Positions 1 through 12,200 of a stretch of DNA of 64,000 bases are shown piece after piece. Source of the DNA: Manduca sexta (taxonomy: Eukaryota > Arthropoda > Insecta > Lepidoptera > Sphingidae). The stretch spans positions 3,286,001-3,350,000 of the forward strand of contig NC_051132.1 in assembly GCF_014839805.1 (NCBI RefSeq), written 5' to 3'. Numbering within the stretch: the first letter of the stretch is position 1; each line of letters starts with the position of its first letter. Position numbers and translations under genes: made by a program. A model generated the notes under the pieces. It did no database searches and was not told where the DNA came from. It worked only from the letters and a program-made list of their open reading frames with translations.

Positions 1-47
1 ATTGTATTAGGTTTAAGGTACCTGTAAGGATATTGTCAAAATGGTGA

Positions 48-74
48 TGATAAATAAATAAATAAATAAATAAC
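48..74. repeat. (AAAT)n microsatellite
   Basis: About six tandem AAAT units in the transporter intron next to the window edge. Confidence 0.85.
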
Positions 75-178
75 AATATGACCCGGTAGGTGGCGCTGTA
101 CTTAAATTCCAAAATGTTATCTCCTTTTTAGGCCAGTACATATGTCGGGGCCGCTAGTTAATAATAAATCCAACTTAC

Positions 179-272
179 TATATTAGCCTGCTTGGTCTCG
201 TCTATGTAGTGAGTCGTGATGATAACTGTAGTGCGACCTCCCTTCGTGATCTCCACCAAGTGGTCCCAAATG
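179..272 (-). CDS. ABCH-type transporter, H-loop exon (last one in window)
   Basis: 94 nt between acceptor TTGTTGCAG and donor GTAAGT. It encodes residues 228-258: [19 protein letters not shown], then [12 protein letters not shown]. It contains the switch histidine His248 in TTHY, followed by IDE(T/A)xxA, which is usual in this family. It ends in phase 0. The next intron begins at 178 and runs off the window, so the rest of the ATPase and all membrane helices are not visible. Confidence 0.92.
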
Positions 273-3200
273 CTGCAACAAAATTGTCACGTTATAACTA
301 CACATAAGAATTTTATAATTCACGTGGAAAATTAAATGTAATCACTACATAGTATAAAACAAAGTCGCTTTCTCTGTCCCTTTGTATGCTTAAATCTTTA
401 AAACTACGCAACGGATTTTGATGCGGTTTTTTTTAATAGATAGAGTGATTCAAGAGGAAGGTTTATATGTATAATAACATCTATTAAATAGTGGAGAAAT
501 ACTGTTATTTTGTTATGTTATACCCGTGCGAAGCCAGAGCGGGCCGCTATGTTTTTACATACAACGTTCACAGTTTTTCTATAGTGTATTTAGTATCAGC
601 ATTGCACCCGTGCGAAGCCGTGGCGGGTCGCTAGTTATTTATATAGTCCGATGATAGTGATCATGATGATGATGACTTTAAGCAATAATTAATTTCATTT
701 AGTTCGAGTGATAGAACGCAATAGTTATTTGATCATTCATGGGTCCCGAGATATTGACTGAGTGCGACAAAATTTATTTTTGAAAAGTATGAATATTAAT
801 TTATATAAATTATTAATTTTCTCTTTAAAATATTTTGCAATACAGTATGTAGCCAATTATAATTTATTCTAAGTGAATAAGCTGTGTTTTTTATGATGTA
901 TATGTACAGTCAGCCACAAAAGAAGTTGTTATTTTAATATAATTTAACGTATTCCAAAACTTCTAAACCTCTGTCAATCTGAAAATCCAATGCCATCCAT
1001 CTTGTAAAACTTATTCCAGATGTTTCTAAAAAACGATACGACCTAATACAAATTTATAGCCCTTAACATGCGTTGAAACACCTATAGATTGCATTTGAAT
1101 TTTCGTTAAATCTTATTAAAATTAGTTCGATATTCAAAATTATATTCGTAGGTCATTGAACGGTTTTACAAATTGAACGGAACGGGATTTTTTAACACCT
1201 TGACATATGCAAATTAAAATATTAATCAAAGGTATCCGAATTATATATATTGTCGCGTCTGTGCATCTTTGATTTGTATAATACATTATTGTAAACTTGA
1301 TAGGGTTCTCATTTTCTTTGTTGTATTAAATACAAAAGTTAAAATGTATGAAAAATGGCCGAACGAACAAAAACGCTACAGACGCCGAATAGGGAAGTGA
1401 CGTCGATAGGGATGCGACGTCGATAGGGATGCGACGGCTGTGTTACCAGGTTTTTGTTTTCTTTTTTCTTGTAGCAAGCTGTATGTAGTGTGGTGTTCAT
1501 GAACATATATTTTTTATATATATGGCCACGGTAAAGTAACTCCACTACACCTGATGGTAAGAGAGGTCCAATAGAATGTCGACTGACGAGAGATGATTAC
1601 CCCTTGACAGTCAACATAATTATGTATTTCGTCCTATGATGTGATAGGGGCGAGCCTATTACCATTTTGGGCACAAAAAAAATGTTTACCTTTGTCTAAG
1701 AACTGGGTCAACTCCGACCGTAGGCTCGTCCAAGATGAGCAGCTCAGGGTCATGAATGAGCGCCGCGGCTAACGAAGTACGTCTCTGCTGACCTCCTGAC
1801 AGGTTCTTAACTTGTCTGGAAATTAAAATCATATATCGAATTTTACAATGGGCTAACACGTTCATGCGGTTTCGATGTTAAAATTAAACTATTCCGCGCG
1901 GTTTTAATATTTTAGATTCCCAAAACTAAAATATTAAAACCGCGGGGAGAAGAGTAGGTATTAAAACCGCGATAAAATCCGTAAAATAGTTTAATTTTAA
2001 TGTCTAACATTCGCGTAAATAATAAATCTTTACTGGTAGGTAGATATTGTAACTTTGACTTTACGGATGAACAACACCTCAGTCCCCCCCGTGACCATGA
2101 AGGCTGCAAAGTCTTTGAAACGTCGGGAGAAAATAAAATACTAGCACCGCGATAGAATCCGAAAATTAGTTTAATTTCAAAATCTTTACTGTTTCAATGT
2201 TTAACAAGAAATTGGCGCAAATAATACCTTTATTGGTGAGTTTTATACAGTCTGGTATTATTATTGATTAACTCAAAAGACAATCAAGTCAAAAGAAAAG
2301 TACTGATATAATCACAGTATCGTATAAATTCAATACGAAAATGGAATACTTTATTAGGTATTGGTAATCCGATTTACCGCCATTTACAATAGGTAATTAA
2401 TGCCAATAACTTTTTACGAACTATCTCATGTATGGGCCAATCAAAACAATATTTTTTTGACACAACAACACAACATCACGCATTTATCCCCGAAGGGGTA
2501 TGCAGAGGCGCAACCAGGCACCCACTTTTCGCCAAGTGTGTTCCGTCCCATTATGTGATGGGGGTCGACCCTATCGCCATATCGGGCACAAATTCCAGAC
2601 TCCGGGCTGATTCCGAGCAGAAAAGCCCGAATATCACTTTGCCCGACCCAGGATTCGAACCCAGGACCTTAGAGCGCTGTCATACCGCGCATGCAGTACA
2701 ACTACGCCACCAAGGCAGTATTTTTTTGACATACATACAAATGACTTATTTTAATAATCTTTTTCGGAATCGGAATAAAGATTGAGATTGAGATCATTTA
2801 TTGAAAATGGTTAATAATAAGATACAAGAAGAGGAGATGCAACAAGAAAAAACAGCGAGAAAAAATGGCAGCGAAAGGTCCGATTTAAAATTTTAAAATG
2901 TTACATTTAACTTGTTTAGACAATAAATTTAATACAAAACATGACGTAAGCCGTATCTGTGACATTGACATGATTTATAACAGACTGGACTCAAAAAAAT
3001 ATATTTCTAGCTAAAAGTAATTGTTTCATGTATAACGTTTAACATCAGAATGTAAAATGTATTCATAATTATATCAAACTGCGCAGTCTGTTTGTAAAGT
3101 TTATATTAAGATTTGTAGGTTAAGATTGCTAAAACGATGTTTTGAATTGTGCCAAGAGTATTCTGATAAAGGTCAAATGAAAAGTGAATTGCGATTTGAA

Positions 3201-6200
3201 TAACTTAATTACTATAGACTGTATTTCGGACATATTTCATCGAATAAGTTTTCTTTTTAATGATTATTTTATCGCCAAACCGTGATGACTGTGGACTAAT
3301 AGAAGCTCTGCCAAGGTAGCAGTGGTAACTTAGCAGAATTAAACCAAGTATATTTTATAATTTGTTGCTAATTAGTTACGATGATGAAATGCATTAGAAT
3401 TAATGTACAAAAATCATATGATATTGGTTTATGCAACACTATTTTTGCCAATCCACTGTCCGATAGAACTAAATCAATATATTAGCTAGTTTTAAAATGA
3501 AGTCATTTTGTATGTAGCCGTAGTTCTTTTATTATAATAGGATATAGTCGCTAAGACAAAGGCTTTAAATAAATAAAAAAAAATAAAATAGTATGTACTG
3601 CCCCGTTTCAAAGACAATCTGTATAAGCATTTTTATACAGGAGTCTGTCCTTGGAGTTTTGTCTTTGAAAAGAGGCAGTAAAGGTCATTTTTATAGATAC
3701 TTTTCTTTACAAAATCTGTCGATGCAAATCATGATTATTTAATAATTGGTGAACAATCTTCTAGAATAGTTGTCTTGTAGCCACAGCGGTTAAAATAGTT
3801 ACCCTTACTGACCTATATTATAAATCCATCATGAACTTAATAGACTCAGGAAACTCTCATCCATAATAGTCCGTCTACGTATATGACAGCATTGTCTAAT
3901 CTTACCACCAAGGCAGTGACCAAACACGATTGTTACCGTCTAAAAGATATTATAACCTTTGTAAGTATCTCATGATAACCCAGTGCACATAGTTCTTTAT
4001 AGTTCTAAGTTTTGATTGCTGTTTACAGGCTGTTTCATACCATCAAACTTGCAACTTGCTCGTACTTTTTAGTATAAAAAGGATCAAAACCTCACCTGGT
4101 AGGATTTGGTAGTTGCAGCAGTTGGATAAGGAAGTCGATGCGCTCCTCCACGTCTTTGGTGGCCATGTTGGCGATCCAACCGAAGTAGATAAGCGTCTCT
4201 CTGATAGTGAACTCGCCGAATAGCGCCACTTCCTGGAATAACACATAAATTAGTAGAATGTGCATATACATAGTGAACTACTAAATATGTCCCGCAGGAT
4301 AGCAAGGACTTATGACTCGTTCAAATGACCAGCCCCGGATCTTGAATTTTTTCGAGGAGGGGCAAAATCTGAAAGATGCCATCCCCATCTACCTATATTT
4401 TTACTTTTGTCATCTTCATCATAATTTTGCCCCGCGGGAAATAATTTTAGTATTGAATGTACTGTATGTCTCAGTAGTCAAAGTTGAATTAATTATGAGT
4501 TATGTATTCGTCTGCCAAGTTTGAATTTGCCGCCCGGGGCATGGGTCCTAGCTAGTCTCCCTTTACATCCGGGACTGCAAATGGCTTATGTACTGGGGCA
4601 GCCAAACTACATCCAATCATATAAACGTGTAATCTTGATATATTATAAAACAAAGTCCCTGGCCGCGTCTGTCTGAACGCGTTAAATTAAAAAACTACGA
4701 GACTGATTTAGATAAAATTTTGTTTGGGAATACCTTAAGACTCTGGGATGGGTAAAAGCTACTTTTTATTCGGGGAAGATGTCTGTCTATCTGAACGCGT
4801 TAAATTGAAAAACTCTTGACCGATACAGATGAAATTTAGTCTGGAGATATTTTAAGCCCCTGGGAGGGGTAAAAGCTACTTTTTGTCCGTGGATAATATA
4901 TAGCAGGACTTTTAACCCGGAAAAACTTTATCACGCGGACAAAGTCGCGAGCAAAAGCTATTGATATAATACCAGCCCTATATTATATATAGGTATTGTG
5001 TACTGCTGAGCATGGACCTTCTCTATTACTGAAAGGATTTAGTTCTTAGACCACAACTCAAGCCCAACAAGATAGACATAGTTGAGGCCACTAACTAAAT
5101 ATATGTGACGTAACGTCTCTCGGACTGCCTCGGTGGCGTAGTTGTACTGCATGCGCGGTACAGCAGCGCTCTGAGTTCCAGAGTTCGAATCCCAGGTCGA
5201 GCAAAGTGATATTTGGGTTTTTCTGCTTAGTATCCCGGAGTCTGGAATTTTTGCCCGATATGGCGATAAGCTCGTGATAATGTGTGTATGTGTGTGTGTG
5301 TGTGTAACGTCTCTCAGCCTACGTGACATTACTTTATACTGTGTGGTTTAGTGCTAGCATGCCAGGATATAAAAATGCCGGATTACATCAAATTAAAGTT
5401 ATACTAGCTTTTGCTCGCGGCTCCACTCGCGTGAAAGCTTATCCGGGACAAAATACCCGCGTTATATTTTAAAGGAATAAAAAGTAGCCTATAGCGCACA
5501 GGAGTAATGTAGCTTCCTATTATTAAAAAAAAATCAAAATCAGTTTAGTAGTTCCTGCAATTGCATTCAAACAAACTCTTCAGCTTTATATAATAATATC
5601 AGCCCTGTATTATATACTTGCCCACTGCTGAGCACGGGCCTCCTCTACTACTGAGAGGGATTAGGCCTTAGTCCACCACGCTGGCCTAGTGCGGATTGGT
5701 AGACTTCACACCCCTTCGAAATTCCTATAGAGAACTTCTCAGATGTGCAGGTTTCCTCACGATGTTTTCCTTCACCGTTAAAGCGAACGATAAATTCACA
5801 AAGAATACACACGTGATTTTTTAGAAAAGTCAGAGGTGTGTGCCCTTGGGATTTGAACCTGCGGACATTCGTCTTGGCAGACCGTTCCACACCCAACTAG
5901 GCTATCGCCGCTTTTTCAGCTTTATATATTAGTAATAATTCGAAATATGCGGCATTTCGACTCAAAAAAAAATTACCAATTTATCATAGGCATTTTCAAA
6001 ATCCTCAAACATCCCCTTTGCAAATAACCCCATTATACAAATGAAAACAAAGAAACCATAATTGAAACTATGTTATATTTATGTAGGATGCAATAAATTG
6101 TACTACCATCTCGGGCTATGGAACATTTATGACCTGTAACGAGGAAAACATTGCAATTTCCACAATTACGCATGTGGCGACGTTCGGAAACATCTGTGCC

Positions 6201-9200
6201 GCGCTTTAAGATAATATCAAGCAATTATTGCGGTGCCTTTCTTTGTCGCATGACAGTTTTGGCGCGAAAATAGATAAATCCTTTATTGCTAAAGAAATTA
6301 AACCTTATAATTAGACCCGACATTATAAAATTTTTGCTCCAAAAGTTATTACCAATTATAAGTCGCTGTCTTATTTGAAATGTCCGTATGACAAGATGTC
6401 ACGGCGTCCTTAGATAAAACAAAAATAATATATTTACTGAAAATATGCTAATATTAGCATAAAAACGTGCGAATCATATGGAATAAATATGAAGTAAAAA
6501 TAAAAATAAAATAAAAATAAAATACTTTATTTATCACGTAGGCGAACAAAGTTGCACTTATGATACGTCAAAACAAAGAATAAGAATAATTATTATTTCT
6601 AAACAACTATTAAAATTACTTATATAACTATGGAGATTTTAAATTAGGGATAAACTTTATACAAAAGACAAGGTACAAACCGAAGTAACCAGCTCGGACT
6701 GGCAAGTAGGGGGAAATAGAAGGGTAACGCGTCGCGATCCTCACCGGCGAGGACATGAGCCCTAACCTAGCTAACCTACCAGCCTTTCACTAGCTACCTA
6801 AGTGATGACTACCCGAAGAAGAAATGCAGAAAGAAACTCCGGGCTTTCTTTTTTGTCATCAAATTGTTCAGTACTTCTTTTGTATTTTTTTTTCCAAGTC
6901 TTTCTTGTACATAGTCACAATAGTTATATAAGCTAATGCACGCACATCACCGTTACATTGTTTTGCTATTTCACGGTAGATTGAGTAACCATCACAAAAG
7001 CGTAAATTATATGACAATCTTTCCAATGTTCGCTCTATATAATCTTAAAACTCTTTGTTTGTAGCAGAATGGTTCTTAACATACAGGTAGTTTAAAATAT
7101 AAAAATGTTGCAATACATTCTACCGGGATAGGTACCAGTGTGAAATACTACTTTAGTACACAGTGCTTACTTTTACATTGTTATTTTTTATATAATATAT
7201 ACTTAGTTAACAGTAATTTTCAGATATTACGTCAAATATTGGATACCTGTATCTTGAACACGAGCGCTTCCGTGTCTTAAGTAATCGAATTTATTGTTTA
7301 ACAGTAAGTAAAAATATTAATTTAAAACCAAGTGCATTTTTAAAAAGTTTGAACGCCTCATCTTTTATAATGATTTTTTATGTTTACGCGAATGTTAGAC
7401 ATCGAAATAATTTCGCTGGTGGTAGGATATATTTTATATACGCCCGGATAGCGACTACCGTACACAAGGTGTTAAAACCCGCCATAATTCATCTCGTAAG
7501 TGAGTCGCGATCCGGGATCAGCCTGTGTATATCCAGTTCCATTATGATGTATCATGATTTTCTCCCTAGAAATCACAAAATAAAAAACCGCGATAAATCC
7601 GCAAAATAGTTTAACTTCGATGGCTTTTTATTAACCAAAATTGAACTGTCACTTCCCTTCAGCTTTCAAAAGATATTGTAACCTCGCTAAAGCCAACCCA
7701 TTCATATAGCCAAATATATCTAGTGTCTCTACACTATATGGTCTATTCTCATCATAAAGGTAATTACTCTATAAATGACTATAATTCGATCCCCATATCT
7801 TTGCGGACAACTTACCCTCCGAGGTTCCACTTCACCTCCCATGAAGTGGCGTTGACGCACTAAACTATTATGTTACGACACAGCACAAATGGAAATAAAC
7901 TCTACACCAAGACGGTAGAGTTGAAATTCCTTTTATACCTAATCGACAGCGTTATGTAACATTGCGTAAGTATGGAAAATGACACTGGACGCTTTCTGGA
8001 TACAAATTATAGGAGCAAGCGTTTAATTTGTACGTAACATGGCTTCCTAAGTTCGAATCCGTAATGACTTAACATTAACGGATATATCACAAATGTTTTG
8101 GCATTGTTTATACAGAGTCGATTAACATTAACAAAGCAGGTGATAGCCTAGTTGGTTGTGGTTGTGGACGGACTGCCGAGACAAATGTCCGTAGGTTCAA
8201 ATCCCAAGGGCACACACCTCTGACTTTTCTAAAAAATCATGTGTGTATTTTTTGTGAATTATTGCTTGCTTTAACGGTGAAGGAAAACATCGTGAGGAAA
8301 CCTGCATACCTGAAAAATTCTCTATAGGAATTTTCGAGGGTGTGTGAAGTCTACCAATCCGCACTAGGCCAGCGTGGTGGACTAAGGTCTAATCCCTCTC
8401 AGTAGTAGAGGAGGCCCGTGCCCAAAAATGGGACAGTATATATTACAGGGCTGATATTATTATTATTAATTAACATTACGTTAATAAATGAAACCACATA
8501 CTCGTCTTCACTTCTGCCAGCATTGTGCCAAATATCCACGAATAACAAATATTTTCACCAAAATCCCGATTTTACTTTTCTAACCTTATTAATGCTAATG
8601 GTAGGATATATTTTATATCCACCTGGATAGCGATCACAGTCATAATGTGTTAAAACCAGCCATAGTGGTCCACGTAAGTGTGTCGCGTTCCGGAATCACC
8701 CATATATCCGGTTCCAACAGGCCGGCACAATTGTGTCGACTGCCGAGGGGTAATCATCTCTCGTCAGTCGACATTCTATTGGACTCCACTTCACTTACCA
8801 TCAGGTGCAGTAGGATAGTTTAACCGTGCCCGCATTAAAAAAACCATAAAGCTGAGTAAGAAATCCTAAAAAGTTCTAATACATAAATAATTTTACTTGT
8901 CTATATAACACAAAACGACAATAAAAACTAAACAGAGATCGCATCTTAATAACATACGAAGAACACAGTCTTTAACTATGTTGTATAAGATTATAGTTAT
9001 TTTATATGTAATAAACATCACTAATATATCTCGGAGTTTTGCTAAATTAAACATATAAATGTAATTTATGTACAGTTAGCCACAAAAGGATAGTATAAAT
9101 AATATCAGCCCTGTATTACTGTCCCACTGCTGGGCACGGGCCTCCTCTTCTACTGAGAGGGATTAGGTACTAGTCCACCGGACTGGCCTAGTGCGAATTG

Positions 9201-12200
9201 ATAGACTTCATACACCCGCAAAATTCTTATATAGATTTTTTCAAGTATGCAGGTTTCCTCGCGATATTTTCCTTCGCCGTTGAAGCAAACGATAATTCAC
9301 AAAGAATAATATATAGAAGAATAATAACACATAATTTTAAAAACACAGAACGTCTGTTCCACACCCAAATAGACTATCGCCACAAAAGTAGTTGAACTTT
9401 AAAACTTCAAATGACCTATGCGCTAAGTTTATTTGAAACATTTTTATCTTGTGCGAAAGAAGTAAACCTCCTTTATTGTATTTTTGGGAAAAACATTAAA
9501 GTATACAGGGTCATTTTGACATTACGTTACTAAATGAAATCGTATATTCGTCGTCACCTTTGCTGACATTGTACCAAATACCAACCATTAATAACGAATA
9601 TTTTTACCAAAAATCCTGGTTTTAGTTTTCTGATTTTTTTATCATTTTGTAGTTTAATGCGAATATGATGCGTGTGTGAGTGAATTTCTGACTGAAAGAG
9701 TGATGTTGCTGCTACGACGAATTCTCTTAGAGTAGTAGTAGTGATTAAGGCACGTAAAATTAAAATTACTTTTTATTAATATTTATTTTGTTCGAAACTT
9801 ACACTTTATCTTATTTTTAACTTATTTTCGGCTCAAGTAACTTATTGTAAAGTGTTATTTCCAAGTAGATAAGTATGTGGTATCATTTAGTAACGTTAAG
9901 TCAAAATGACCCTGTATAAGCGATTTAAAAATGTCGTTTACGTATGGACGATAAAGTCAAATAATAATCAAATTATAGAGTGCCAATTTTTCTTAAGAAA
10001 ATCGGAAGACAATATTAACCTTTAGACCACTTCTATTTGACGTGGATGAATACTATAGTGAATGAAAAAAATATTCTTCAACAAAATTTTCCATAATAAA
10101 TCTTAAATTAATTAGGTCTCAAAGGTCGCTGATTGAAAATTAATTTAATGTAGGACCGACCTATTAATATTTAGGTGAGATTATCGGATTAGGAGCTGGA
10201 ATTATAAGGCTTAAAGCTGATTAAGATTTGATGAGCCGATGACCTGACGACATCCCTTGAACTTAAGATAATCTAGTCATTTTTCTCTTCTTTGTTTTTT
10301 ATTGCACAAGTTGGAAATATTTGTATTTTAATACACAAATAAGCAAGTCACCTGCTGATAAGCGATTATAAATATTATATGCTATTCAAAAATGTCAGAT
10401 AGCATAAAGTTATTTTCTAGAAGTTTCCTAAATCGTGTATCTATTTATACCACAAAATAAACCGGCTCCAAAACATCTGTGTTTGGGAAAAGACTATAAA
10501 TCATAAAATGGATAATTAAAACCACAAACCTGGGGCATGTATCCTATCCTGGGTCCAGGAACGCCGCTCCCCGGGCTCCCAGGCTTCCCACCGAGCACCC
10601 ATATCTCACCAGAATTGAGCCGTCTCCTACCAACTATGCAGGATAGAAGGGTAGTCTTGCCACAGCCGGAAGCACCGAGAAGACCGTATCTGAAAAGGAG
10701 ATAAGCGTCAAAATTATGAACTCCAATCATGGATATATTTTAAAGAACAAGAAACCGGCAACCTGTAGGATTATTAGAAGAAGAAGATGATGAAGAATTA
10801 ATAGAAGAAGTTGGTGTCATTCTGTCATGACTGTCTTAAAATATGTATCGTAAACTCCAAGCGTTTATTTTAATTAATACATTATGGTTTATCTAATATG
10901 TTGTCTTATTAGTAGACTGTCTCGGTGGCGTAGTTGTATTGCGCATTACGACTATCACGAGGTCTCGGGGTCGAATCCCGGGTCGAATAAATTGATATTG
11001 CGTTTACTTCTCATTATCAGCTTGGAATATGGAATTGTGCCACGAAATGACAATACGGTCTCTATTATATAGGACTTAAGATAGCTGGAGAAATATGGGT
11101 TATATTCTGGCTACCCCTGAAAACTGAAAATGGCCTGATGCTATATCTAACTAGTTAATTATTACTTTATCCACTCCTTTGTTAGTGAAGAGTATCGCAT
11201 TGTTCTTTCCAGCGATAATCTATGACTCTTCAATAAAAAGTCAGTAAAATCAATTGTACACTTAAGGAAACCTCATTTACTATAATACGTCATTTAAACG
11301 CTCGAAGTTAGATGCTATTTTTAAATTTATCTTCAAATCAAACTTTTAAATCTCCAAATTCCTACAGGAAAGGAAGGAAACGTTGGGAGTAAGAAAATAT
11401 TTCATAAAAAAATCTAAATTAAAGGCGCTAAGGCAATTTCGTTGCCGTCTTCTTGGAGGAAAATTATTATGGAAACTTCTTTTTAAATTGTAATGGACTG
11501 TAACGGGGCTATCCGTCAATTTGTTGAAATGAATGCAGGAAAAAAATCAGTAAAGTGAGTTTTTATTCTGATTCATAAAAATAGGTGAGATATGAAAGAA
11601 AATGATTATCTATATTAATATTATAACGAAAAATGTGTTTGAATTTGTTTGTATGTTTGTGTGGCCAGATCTTTGGAACTACTGAACCGATTTTGAAAAT
11701 TCTTTCACTGATAGAAAGATATATCACTCCTGAGTTTATTTATCACGGAAATACTTTTTCACAAGGGCGGAGCCACGGACAAAAGCTTGTGTTTAATAAA
11801 TAACTGAAATACTTCTTCCTTAGCTATTACAAACATTATAACTAGTGTTTGCTGGCGGCCCCGCCCGCATGAAACAGTTATGCCGTGGCTTTATATTTCC
11901 CTGGAATAAAAAGTAGTATAGCACTCGTCACTCCTATTAGCGAAAAAAAAAAAACAAAATCGGTTTAGTACTTTGTTCCTGACATTAGCGCGTACAAACA
12001 AACTCTTCAGCTATATATATAAATATAGATAAGGGTTCTATGCAATTATGTTATTTAGTCACCATTTTGACGAATTGGCTTCACGTCTTAATATTTTTAA
12101 ACTTGGGCCTTTTTCTCTATCCCGCACGTTATTTTAACAGTGTGTAACAAGCACGTAACACAACGCATCATGTTTAGGACTATAGAAATTTGGCTTACAG

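Noticed and set aside
2640..2718. tRNA-like segments with A and B boxes (also at 5123, 12800, 20049, 22440, 39740 and in every SINE-B)
   Set aside because: They are heads of SINEs repeated many times, continue into SINE bodies and lack a proper cloverleaf; they are not tRNA genes.
2432..2785. 117-codon open frame, and similar ones at 22211-22519, 31158-31605 and 39647-39829
   Set aside because: These are translations of SINE-A or Rep-C sequence; the same peptide pieces recur wherever the repeat does.
4312..4524. 70-codon frame next to the helical-subdomain exon
   Set aside because: Plus strand, no domain, mixed repeat-like GC-rich patches; not part of the transporter.
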